From contig JAFYOX010000061.1 of the NCBI GenBank assembly GCA_017547755.1, positions 19,911 to 83,910 on the forward strand: a stretch of DNA of 64,000 nt, written 5' to 3'. Of the stretch, positions 34,019 to 42,124 are shown in pieces (position 1 is the stretch's first letter; each line of letters starts with the position of its first letter). This DNA comes from Clostridia bacterium. Its GTDB lineage: Bacteria; Bacillota; Clostridia; Oscillospirales; CAG-272. The notes under the pieces are model-generated. The model was not told the DNA's origin. It saw only the letters and a program-made list of their open reading frames with translations, and did no database searches. The position numbers and the translations under genes were made by a program.

Positions 34019-36436
34019 ATGATCAAGCATACTGCCCTCTGTTTTATTGTTTTTCTGCTTCATATATCTCTTCTGCTGTTTTCCTGCACCGGTGAGACAG
34101 CCGTACCGGATTCCGACGCATTCGAGTCTGCCAATTCGGAAACAGTTGCTGTCGATTCTCCGGAAACAGAAGAGACGACTGCTGCGGAGCCAACGGAATC
34201 CCCAAAAACGCTGCCGATTACGGTATCCCTGCCCGATGTGTACGATACTGCCGATCTGACATACGAATGTGAAGACGGATCGATCCTGTATACCTTCAGC
34301 GGAAAAACGGAGAAAGATTTTACTGCTGTCTGCGATTTTTATACCGGAAAGAATTTCCATGTGTACAGTTCCCTGAATCAGGATGAAAACCGTGCCGTCA
34401 CGTTCGTCGGTCAGTCGGTGATGGCGCATGTTTACTGGACAAAGTACAAAGAAGAACTGAACATCGTCCTGTCCGATACTGCCGCCGATACCCTGCCTCC
34501 GTCCGTTCCCGAAGTGACGGACGGGGAATTCCCCTGCACGGTCGGTCAGATTGAAGACATCCAGAACTTTATCGGCATGTGTTATGTCATCCGGCTCCGG
34601 GACGGTTCCTTCCTGATCTATGACGGTTCCTTCGCCAATCAGGCGTCAAAGGTTCTGCAGTATATCCGTCAGAACCACGAAGGAGAAGGGAAACCGATCA
34701 TCCGTGCATGGGTTCTCACCCACTCCCACAACGACCATTACCCTGTCTTTGAGGTCTTTTCCAACCGCGAAAGCCTGCGGAATCAGTTCATTCTGGAGCA
34801 CATTATCGTATCTCCGCTGAATGACCGCGATTATACGCTGGACGATGTGGAGGAATTCTACCTCAGCACCAAGTTCTGGGACGATGCCGCTTTATGGGAG
34901 GGCACGAAGGTCGTCTTTGCCCACACCGGCATGAAGTTTTCCTTCTGCGATCTGAATATGGAGATCCTGTATGCCCCCGAAAGCACCTACAAATATACCC
35001 GTGAAACAGGGAATTTCAACAATACTACCATCGTTTCCCGCCTGTACGACGATTCCTATTCGGCACTCTTTCTGGGGGATATCAGCACCGTGGGGGTAGA
35101 TTTCCTCATGAACGCTTACAGCGAAGCGTATCTGAAAAGCAATATGTGCCAGGTTTCCCACCACGGGGTGGAAGGCTCGTATATTCTCCCGTTCTATGAC
35201 ATGGTCGCTCCGCAGATCCTGTTCTATCCTGCTTCCTTTGCTCTCTTTGACAGTACGGATACCATATACAGTCCACAGGTTCATAAAACGCTGGAAACCC
35301 GTGATTATGTCAAGGAAATTCTGGTTCACGGGGTGGGGCAGTACACCCGGGAATGGGGAACTGTCTTTGCAGACGATATACCTGTCTCCATTCCGGATTA
35401 TGAACCCAGAACCACGCCCGTTGCCGAACTGAAGATCCCGGACGGTGCCCCGCTTCTTTCAACGGACAAAACAATTTACGCCATCGGCGAACCTATTATG
35501 GCAACAGCTTACGGAACCGGAAACGACTGGGTAGGGATCGTGCGGAAAGATGAAACGACCCCGCTGCGCTGGTGGTATCTCCAGCCCGTGCGCTTCTCGC
35601 TGAACGCATGGAGCGGAAAAGTCTTTGATCTGACCGCGCTCCCTGCCAATACGGAAAGTACGGATCCCCTGATTCCCGGTGAATACCGTGTCGTACTTGT
35701 CAGGGACGGCAAAACCGTGGAGGACACCGAAGCGGTGACATCCATCGATATTACCATCATCGCCGGGGATGCAGAATCTCCTGTGGAAGAGGACAGCGGA
35801 CTTGCCCCGATCCTTCATATCCCTTTCAACGGCTCCGCGGAAGATATTGTCGGTCAGGCTTCGATCCGGACCGTCGGAAAATCCGCATATACCGAAGGTG
35901 TAGACGGACAGGCTGCCATCGTAGGAAGCAGTTATTTTGCACTTCCCGGATTTGATCCCGGTGCGAACAGTTTTACCGCGATGATCTGGGCAAAAGTCTC
36001 GGAAATCACCGGTGACCCCGCGCTTATCTCTACAAAAAACTGGGCAAGCGGAAGCAATCCCGGCTTTGCCCTCGGCATCAACGGTACCGAAAACACCCAT
36101 GCGAACATCGGTGACGGATTCGAAAACCGTGTAGATATCAAGCCCGCCCTGCCCGAGGATTTTCTGGATACATGGGTACACTACACCTTTACCGTGGATC
36201 GTACCGCGCAGACGATGAAAGTCAGCTATAATTTCGGCGAATACCATACCGTATCCATTCCTGCCGAACTGGTCAACGCACCGTACGAAGGAGTGGGCGC
36301 ACTCATCATCGGACAGGATTCCACCGGAAAATATACCTACGGTTCCATGATCTGCGCCGTGGATGATTTCATGCTCTTTGACCGCGCACTGACCGAAGAC
36401 GAACTGACGGAGCTGAGTACGCGTTACGGAAATTAA
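34019..36436 (+). CDS. Lipoprotein with metallo-beta-lactamase and LamG-like domains
   Basis: An 805-aa exported lipoprotein (signal peptide ending LLLFSC, lipidated C23; then an acidic Ser/Thr/Glu-rich linker). Residues ~170-460 form a metallo-beta-lactamase fold: WVLTHSHNDHYPVFEVF (H235-x-H237-x-D239-H240), later ALFLGDIST and VSHHGVEGSY, a ComEC-like MBL pattern. Residues ~480-580 are an Ig-like domain; the end (~600-805) is a LamG/concanavalin-A-like lectin domain (IPFNGSAEDIVGQ, TAMIWAKVSEI, YTFTVDRTAQTMKVSYN, DDFMLFDRALTEDEL). Probably a surface hydrolase with a glycan-binding module. AAAAGGAG site; own gene after repeat copy 6. Confidence 0.8.
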   Translation: MIKHTALCFIVFLLHISLLLFSCTGETAVPDSDAFESANSETVAVDSPETEETTAAEPTESPKTLPITVSLPDVYDTADLTYECEDGSILYTFSGKTEKDFTAVCDFYTGKNFHVYSSLNQDENRAVTFVGQSVMAHVYWTKYKEELNIVLSDTAADTLPPSVPEVTDGEFPCTVGQIEDIQNFIGMCYVIRLRDGSFLIYDGSFANQASKVLQYIRQNHEGEGKPIIRAWVLTHSHNDHYPVFEVFSNRESLRNQFILEHIIVSPLNDRDYTLDDVEEFYLSTKFWDDAALWEGTKVVFAHTGMKFSFCDLNMEILYAPESTYKYTRETGNFNNTTIVSRLYDDSYSALFLGDISTVGVDFLMNAYSEAYLKSNMCQVSHHGVEGSYILPFYDMVAPQILFYPASFALFDSTDTIYSPQVHKTLETRDYVKEILVHGVGQYTREWGTVFADDIPVSIPDYEPRTTPVAELKIPDGAPLLSTDKTIYAIGEPIMATAYGTGNDWVGIVRKDETTPLRWWYLQPVRFSLNAWSGKVFDLTALPANTESTDPLIPGEYRVVLVRDGKTVEDTEAVTSIDITIIAGDAESPVEEDSGLAPILHIPFNGSAEDIVGQASIRTVGKSAYTEGVDGQAAIVGSSYFALPGFDPGANSFTAMIWAKVSEITGDPALISTKNWASGSNPGFALGINGTENTHANIGDGFENRVDIKPALPEDFLDTWVHYTFTVDRTAQTMKVSYNFGEYHTVSIPAELVNAPYEGVGALIIGQDSTGKYTYGSMICAVDDFMLFDRALTEDELTELSTRYGN

Positions 36437-36479
36437 GGCGATACCGCAGTCAGGCTCAAAGTATTGTAAAACAGCATAG

Positions 36480-36513
36480 AAAAAACGGTATGATTCCGGT
36501 CATACCGTTTTTT
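36480..36513. terminator. Bidirectional rho-independent terminator
   Basis: AAAAAACGGTATGA...TCATACCGTTTTTT, shared by the MBL/LamG gene and the Nif3-like gene. Confidence 0.9.
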
Positions 36514-36525
36514 GCATCCTGTCGT

Positions 36526-37293
36526 TCAGATGACCCCGTATCCGCAGGAATCGACGATTTCCGCCTCAATCCCCGTCAGTTCACGCACCGCTTCCGCGAT
36601 CACGCGGCAGACCGGCGCTTCGCTGTGATAATGTCCCGCTTCGATGGTGACGAGTCCGTCTTCGGCAGCATCTTCCGCCATATTGTAGCCCGCGTCGCCG
36701 GTAATGTACGCCTGACATCCGGCGGCAAGCGCGGGATAAATGAAGTCCTTCCCGTCTCCGCCGCAGAAAGCGATCCGCGTCACGGTTCTGTTAAGATCTC
36801 CGTTCACGCGGACGGAAGTACAGCCGAGCTTTTCCTTCACCCGTTCCGCGAGTTCTCCGGCGGTCATCGCCGGAACTTCCGCGATCCGTCCGAGCGTTTC
36901 CATATCGTCTTCGCCGAACGATCCGCACGCTTCAAAGCCGAGCACACGGCAGAGTTCATCGTTGACGCCGCCTTCCGCCGCGTCAAGACGGGTATGGAAC
37001 GACAGCACGGATACGCCGTTTACGAGAGAATCAACGATGCGCCGGCCGGTGAGCGTTCCCGGCGTGACATTTTTTGCACCCTTGAAGATCATCGGATGGT
37101 GCGTGATAACAGTATCAAATCCGTTTTCCGCCGCATATTTGATGACCGCATGGGTCGCGTCGAGCGCGACGAGCACTTTTTTCACTTCCGCATTCACATC
37201 GGCACAAACCATGATGCCGTCGTTATCCCACGCGGCGGAAAGCGTCTTCGGCCAGCGTTCGGTCAGTTTTTCATGCAAGGTTTTTACGTTCAT
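36526..37293 (-). CDS. Nif3-like dinuclear metal centre protein (YqfO family)
   Basis: A 255-aa Nif3/YqfO-type protein: WDNDGIMVCAD, FDTVITHHPMIFKGAKNV (metal-binding HH), SVLSFHTRLDAAEGGVND and, near the end, ITGDAGYNMAEDAAEDGLVTIEAGHYHSE (metal HxxxE). It forms ring-shaped metal-binding oligomers; often next to trmK, as here (ATGA overlap). Proposed roles include GTP cyclohydrolase-like activity; true function uncertain. Confidence 0.93.
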   Translation of the reverse strand: MNVKTLHEKLTERWPKTLSAAWDNDGIMVCADVNAEVKKVLVALDATHAVIKYAAENGFDTVITHHPMIFKGAKNVTPGTLTGRRIVDSLVNGVSVLSFHTRLDAAEGGVNDELCRVLGFEACGSFGEDDMETLGRIAEVPAMTAGELAERVKEKLGCTSVRVNGDLNRTVTRIAFCGGDGKDFIYPALAAGCQAYITGDAGYNMAEDAAEDGLVTIEAGHYHSEAPVCRVIAEAVRELTGIEAEIVDSCGYGVI

Positions 37294-37994
37294 ATTCTTC
37301 CCTCCACAGCGGTTTCGACGGACGCAAGGTCGGCTTCTTCCTTCGCGGTATCGAGACCGCCTTTTTTCATGCCGTCGATCTGCGTTTTCAGACGGCGGAT
37401 CGTATTTTTCGCATAGCCTTCAAACAGCGGTTCCCGTTTTTCGATATTGCTCTCCCCGAGGATCAGCTCCGCCGGCGTATATGTCCGTACTTCACCGTCA
37501 TACGCGGCGTGGATGCAGGTATAGATCTTCCCCGCAGCTTCGCAGAGACGTTCTTCCAGGATCCGGAAGCCGTTGTCCCACAGATACTGCCGCAGTTCCG
37601 GCGCGCAGGTCATCGGCTGGAGGATCAGGCGGACATCCGGCTTTCTCGTATACGACGAGGCATCCACGATCCGCGCGATCAGCTCGCCGCCCATCCCGCA
37701 GATGATGATCTCGTTCACGCCGTCCTTTTCCGGCTGAACGCCGTCCAGTCCGTCCGCAAGAACAAACCGGATCTTGTCCGTCACGCCATATTTCGCCGCA
37801 CTCCAGCGCGCACGTTCGAGCGGTCCTTCATTGATATCGCACGCGACCGCGCGCACCGCGATCCCGCGCTGGATCAGATTCACCGGCAGATACGCGTGAT
37901 CCGTCCCGACATCGCACACCACGGAATCCTTCCGCACAAACGACGCCGCACAGGACAGCCGCCCGTCAAGGGTACATAATTTTTCGTTTCCCAT
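37290..37994 (-). CDS. trmK: tRNA (adenine-22-N1)-methyltransferase TrmK
   Basis: A 234-aa SAM methyltransferase that modifies A22 of tRNA. Motif VVCDVGTDHAYLPVNLIQRG binds SAM, ACDINEGPLERARWSAAKYG and EIIICGMGGELIARIVD are family signatures, and the C-terminal helical domain (LKTQIDGMKKG) completes it. Located before nif3 with overlapping stop/start, the arrangement common in Firmicutes. Confidence 0.95.
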   Translation of the reverse strand: MGNEKLCTLDGRLSCAASFVRKDSVVCDVGTDHAYLPVNLIQRGIAVRAVACDINEGPLERARWSAAKYGVTDKIRFVLADGLDGVQPEKDGVNEIIICGMGGELIARIVDASSYTRKPDVRLILQPMTCAPELRQYLWDNGFRILEERLCEAAGKIYTCIHAAYDGEVRTYTPAELILGESNIEKREPLFEGYAKNTIRRLKTQIDGMKKGGLDTAKEEADLASVETAVEGRI

Positions 37995-38003
37995 AATTCC
38001 TAA

Positions 38004-38036
38004 TCAAAAAGACGGAGGTTTCTCCGCCTTTTTTCC
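38004..38036 (-). terminator. Rho-independent terminator of the DUF1858 gene
   Basis: Minus strand GGCGGAG AAAC CTCCGTC TTTTT, right after the stop codon at 38040. Confidence 0.85.
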
Positions 38037-38039
38037 TTT

Positions 38040-38243
38040 TTATTTCTTGTTCTTGAAATATTCGTTGAGCTTTTCGATGAGTTCGTCCGGGTCTACGCCG
38101 TGAACGATGCAGGCTTCTTCCACGGTTTCCATGCGGGAAACCGGGCAGTCGATGCAGTGCATACCGCATTCCAGGAAAATGTCCGCGGTATCTTCGTCGA
38201 AATCAACGATATCGCCGATAATGGTTTCGTAGGTTACTTCCAT
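38040..38243 (-). CDS. DUF1858 hybrid-cluster-associated redox disulfide protein
   Basis: A 67-aa protein with FLECGMHCIDCPVSRMETVE: C26, C30 and C33, the CxxxCxxC pattern of DUF1858, linked to redox disulfide proteins near hybrid-cluster proteins. It ends in a helix LIEKLNEYFKNKK. AGGAGG-like site before the ATG; its own terminator. Possibly co-transcribed with murA 24 bases upstream. Confidence 0.88.
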   Translation of the reverse strand: MEVTYETIIGDIVDFDEDTADIFLECGMHCIDCPVSRMETVEEACIVHGVDPDELIEKLNEYFKNKK

Positions 38244-38267
38244 TTTATATATCCTCCGTATAAGAGA

Positions 38268-39557
38268 TCAGTTTGCTTTTTTGATTTCCACCGGATCGGG
38301 GCAGGTGATCTTTTCGATGTCCGCGCCAAGCGCACGGAACTTCGCACAGACTTCATCGTACCCGCGTTCGATGAGATGAATATCGGAAATTTCCGTCTTT
38401 CCTTCCGTTGCCAGTGCCGCGATCATAACTGCCATACCGCCGCGCAGGTCGGTTGCAATGACCGGTGCGGGAGTCAGCGGATTGCCGCCTTCGATGACAA
38501 CGATCCGGCCGTCGACCTTGATCCGCGCACCCATGCGGCGGAGTTCTTCGACATAACGGAAACGGTTTTCGAAAATGCTTTCATTGATATAGCTCACGCC
38601 GTCCGCCATACAGAGCAGAGCGGACATCTGCGGATGCATATCCGTCGGGAAACCGGGATAAGGCAGGGTCTTGACGCTGGTTCTGCGCGGCTTGCCGTTT
38701 GCGGTAACATGAACGGCATCGTCGAATTCTTCGATTTCCGCGCCGGTTTCTTCCAGCTTCGCCGTGATGGATTCCAGATGCTTCGGAATGATGTTGTCGA
38801 TCCGTACCGAACCGCCCGTTGCCGCAGCCGCTACCATGAAGGAGCCGGCTTCGATCATATCGGGAATGATCGCGTACGTACAGCCGTGAAGTTCCTTGAC
38901 ACCACGAATCTTGATAACGTCCGAACCGGCACCGCTGATCTTTGCGCCGCAGGTGTTCAGGAAATTCGCACAGTCTACTACATGGGGTTCCTTCGCCGCG
39001 TTGTCAAGGATGGTCGTACCTTCCGCCGTAGCCGCCGCGATCATAACGTTGATGGTCGCGCCGACGCTTTCCACGTCAAAGAAGATATTGTTCCCTTCCG
39101 CACCGCGCTGGGATTCGATTTCCACATAGCCGCCTTCGGTATTTACTTTTCCGCCGAGTGCTTCAAAGCCCTTGATGTGCTGGTCGATCGGGCGTACGCC
39201 GAAATTGCATCCGCCGGGAAGACCGACTTTTGCACGTCCGAAACGTCCGAATTCCGCACCGAGAAGATAGTAGGAACCGCGGATCTTGCGTACCAGGTCG
39301 TAATTGGACTTGCCGGGTCCGACGTTCGTACAGTCCACTTCATAAGTCGTACGGTCGAGAAGACGGATCTTCGCGCCGATGCCGCGGAGAATTTCAAAGG
39401 AATCCGCAATATCACTGATTGCGGGGATATTTTCAAGGATACATTTGCCGCGCACAAGGACGCTGGCGTAAATGATCGGAAGAGCCGCATTTTTCGAGCC
39501 GGAGATTTCCACTCTTCCGCACAGGGGATTTCCCCCGTTTACGATGATTTTTTCCAT
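38268..39557 (-). CDS. murA: UDP-N-acetylglucosamine 1-carboxyvinyltransferase MurA
   Basis: First committed step of peptidoglycan synthesis: PEP transfer to UDP-GlcNAc. 429 aa. Starts MEKIIVNGGNPLCGRVEISGSKNAALPI; the PEP-binding loop with catalytic Cys is VGLPGGCNFGVRPIDQH, and FPTDMHPQMSALLCMADG and LRGGMAVMIAAL complete the active site. The frame is open further upstream to an ATG at 39653 with a strong GGGAGG, so a 32-residue extension is possible but not family-like. Target of fosfomycin. Confidence 0.96.
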   Translation of the reverse strand: MEKIIVNGGNPLCGRVEISGSKNAALPIIYASVLVRGKCILENIPAISDIADSFEILRGIGAKIRLLDRTTYEVDCTNVGPGKSNYDLVRKIRGSYYLLGAEFGRFGRAKVGLPGGCNFGVRPIDQHIKGFEALGGKVNTEGGYVEIESQRGAEGNNIFFDVESVGATINVMIAAATAEGTTILDNAAKEPHVVDCANFLNTCGAKISGAGSDVIKIRGVKELHGCTYAIIPDMIEAGSFMVAAAATGGSVRIDNIIPKHLESITAKLEETGAEIEEFDDAVHVTANGKPRRTSVKTLPYPGFPTDMHPQMSALLCMADGVSYINESIFENRFRYVEELRRMGARIKVDGRIVVIEGGNPLTPAPVIATDLRGGMAVMIAALATEGKTEISDIHLIERGYDEVCAKFRALGADIEKITCPDPVEIKKAN

Positions 39558-39663
39558 GTATATATTACCGAGCCTTTCCAGAAGACGGAACTGTGATAGC
39601 ATTTCAGAGGCATAATGACCGTTTTTTGTCACAACAGACGGCTCGACCATCATACCTCCCTAT

Positions 39664-39669
39664 ATTATA
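39664..39669 (-). promoter_or_regulatory. Possible -10 element of murA
   Basis: Minus strand TATAAT (39664-39669) eleven bases before the upper ATG candidate at 39653, with a poor -35. Confidence 0.4.
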
Positions 39670-39758
39670 ACAGTTTATGTGAAGGAATAAAAGAGGTTTT
39701 TTGCAGGATTTTCATAAATTTCATACATATTATAAGTTTGCGCTATATTTATTTCCGG

Positions 39759-40700
39759 TTACTCCAGTATTTTTGTGTAAAGTTCACCATTCACGGCATT
39801 ATAAATCAATTCTCCCCGTGTATCGGTAGTGATCTGCCAGCAGGGGATCAGGCAGAAGTTCTCCTTCTGACCGAAAAAGTACAGAGAGTAACAGGATTTG
39901 ATGGACTTGATCGTTACTGCGGGGACTTCTCCTGCTTCCGCATCCCCCGTCAGTGCCGGCACAAGTTCCTTTTTGACATTAAACAGTATATTGAGAATAT
40001 CGGCGAGTTGTGCGGAATCGGAGGTACCCTGCGTAAAGAAACACCAGGTTCCGTACGCCGCCGTCACTTTTCCTTTTTCCACGGTGCAGAGAACCAGATT
40101 CCCCGTGATCTCCACATCGTCGATCTTCCGGGAACACAGTACATAGCTGATCCCCGCATAATTCCAGATTTCATCGACCACGACTTCCACATTCAGTCCG
40201 CTGCTGTCGAAAGAACGGCTTCCGTTTTCCAGAAACGTACTCACTGCTTCCACGAGCACTTCCTCATTCTCCGTAAGTACTGGAGCGGCATATCGCCGGA
40301 GATCCATAATATTCGGAGAAAACGAATCGGCATCTTTCGCCTGATACCGGAACGTAAAATTCTCACCGAATTCACACCGGTCTCCGTTTTCAAGAATAAG
40401 CAGTTCACCGTCCGGAACCGCGTAGGTCTCCTTCACTGCGGAACCGCTCAGCAGCTGTGCGACGATCCCGGAATATCCGTCGGAATTGAACACATACACC
40501 GTGCCGTTTTCACGTTTTCTGGAAATAATATTCCGGTCGATCCGGACGCCGTCTTTCTCCATCACCGCGACAAGGTCATCCACCGCCGCAGAGGAAACAT
40601 AATCCATCGTGTAATTGATCCGCACCAGCGTAACGGCTACAATCCCGCAGGCGATCAGAAGAATGACCGCAAGCAGACGCATAATCCGATTATTTTCCAT
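39759..40700 (-). CDS. YycI-like regulatory membrane-anchored protein
   Basis: A 313-aa protein with one N-terminal membrane helix (RLLAVILLIACGIVAVTLV) and an extracytoplasmic part holding a repeated sheet-helix unit (NFTFRYQAKD, SFDSSGLNVEVV, GNLVLCTVEKGKV, NAVNGELYTKIL). Position last in the WalRK-YycH operon and this topology match YycI, which holds the WalK kinase in check. Start 40700 has GGAGG and overlaps the YycH-like stop by 11 bases. Sequence is divergent; assignment rests on context. Confidence 0.65.
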   Translation of the reverse strand: MENNRIMRLLAVILLIACGIVAVTLVRINYTMDYVSSAAVDDLVAVMEKDGVRIDRNIISRKRENGTVYVFNSDGYSGIVAQLLSGSAVKETYAVPDGELLILENGDRCEFGENFTFRYQAKDADSFSPNIMDLRRYAAPVLTENEEVLVEAVSTFLENGSRSFDSSGLNVEVVVDEIWNYAGISYVLCSRKIDDVEITGNLVLCTVEKGKVTAAYGTWCFFTQGTSDSAQLADILNILFNVKKELVPALTGDAEAGEVPAVTIKSIKSCYSLYFFGQKENFCLIPCWQITTDTRGELIYNAVNGELYTKILE

Positions 40701-42099
40701 ACTCTGCCTCCGTTTCCGCAAAAATCAGTTTCTCTGCCGCCCATTCCGCGGATACGGTATCGGAAACAAAGTCGCTCCGGTATACAAGCCGGACGTCCGA
40801 AGAAAAATCATCGAGCGTTGACGCATACCACCATTCACTGTAAGGGAAACTGCGTTCCGCAAGGATCCGTACGGTCATGGTGTACAGCACCGCACTGGTG
40901 ACACGTCCGGCAGAAAAGGTGATCCGGAAAGCGTCCTGCACATCACTGATCCGCAGATTATTGACCGTATACAGGAACCGGAGGGTCACTTCCCCATTTT
41001 CCGACGATACCGAGCGGAGCATCAGATCCGCTTCGCCGCCGATGTAAACCGGATTGACCGCAGCGATACTCTCATACAGCAGAATTGCCGCATGGATATA
41101 ATCCGTCAAAACCTCTGCTGCGCTCCGGCTCGGCGAGAAGGCTCTCCCGAGGATATCGGAAACACTCCGTCCGTTGTCTTCGGACGAACGCAGATACTCA
41201 AAGGTGCTTCTCCGGAAATTCACGATGCCCCGGGTATCGTAATACCCGGCGGAACCGTCCGCTTCACTGTGGACGTTCAGAAGTTTATCGGGATTCAGTC
41301 CGAAAACACGGAGGATTTCTTCCCGTTCCTCGGAACTGTTCTGGATCAGAACGGACGTTCCGTCCGTCATGATCAGTTCTCTCGCCGAAAGTTCTCCCGT
41401 AAAAATCGGTTCGCTGATGGAAAGATTCTCATATTTTCCTTCATTAAATATAAAGGAAGTCATCGACGAACTGTAGGAGCGTACAAAACGTTCCAGTTCG
41501 CCTGTACCGACCGATGCCTTGTGTCCCGGGATCACATACATCCGCAGTTCACCGGAATCGCTCCGGGTCATCATAACGGTATCCTCCGAAACAGATTCGG
41601 GAGGCAGAATGAAGATCTCCCGTACGTTTCCGCGGAATGCGATCGTATCGGAGCCCGAATTGGTCTCCATTCCGGCGAACAGCGCAAGGATTCCGTCCGG
41701 CAGTTCGCTGTGATATTTGATATAAACCGAATTCTCCGCCGATATGCCGTCCTCCCAGTTCCCTTCTTCCAGCGGAACCGTGTAGAAAAACGCACTGCGC
41801 AGTGTCGGCGTCAGAAGTGAGTACAGTTCGGAAACAATATTCACCGAACCCGCTATGCCGCTGCGGACACCTTTCACGGTGACTCCGATAAACTCCGGCA
41901 GAAGATAGTCGGAAACATCCGTGTCCGTCTGCCGTGCCTCGTTGGTCAGATCTTCCAGATCAAAACCGTCTGCCGTCCGGCTGCTCCCGCTGATCGCGGA
42001 AATCGTCAGGTATGTCAGAAGACAGAGCACAGCAAAAAGAACCGGCACAGCAATCCGGCTTCCGATTTCGCGGGAAGATTTGGATACGTTTTTCTTCAT
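40690..42099 (-). CDS. YycH-like regulatory membrane-anchored protein
   Basis: A 469-aa protein with one N-terminal helix (RIAVPVLFAVLCLLTYLTISA) and a long extracytoplasmic region of mixed alpha/beta structure. Its place directly after walK and before the YycI-like gene, with shared topology, suggests YycH, which with YycI restrains WalK. No Gly/Cys motif allows stronger assignment. Confidence 0.6.
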   Translation of the reverse strand: MKKNVSKSSREIGSRIAVPVLFAVLCLLTYLTISAISGSSRTADGFDLEDLTNEARQTDTDVSDYLLPEFIGVTVKGVRSGIAGSVNIVSELYSLLTPTLRSAFFYTVPLEEGNWEDGISAENSVYIKYHSELPDGILALFAGMETNSGSDTIAFRGNVREIFILPPESVSEDTVMMTRSDSGELRMYVIPGHKASVGTGELERFVRSYSSSMTSFIFNEGKYENLSISEPIFTGELSARELIMTDGTSVLIQNSSEEREEILRVFGLNPDKLLNVHSEADGSAGYYDTRGIVNFRRSTFEYLRSSEDNGRSVSDILGRAFSPSRSAAEVLTDYIHAAILLYESIAAVNPVYIGGEADLMLRSVSSENGEVTLRFLYTVNNLRISDVQDAFRITFSAGRVTSAVLYTMTVRILAERSFPYSEWWYASTLDDFSSDVRLVYRSDFVSDTVSAEWAAEKLIFAETEAEYGK

Positions 42100-42124
42100 G
42101 ACAGAACTCTTTTTCCGATCGTTT

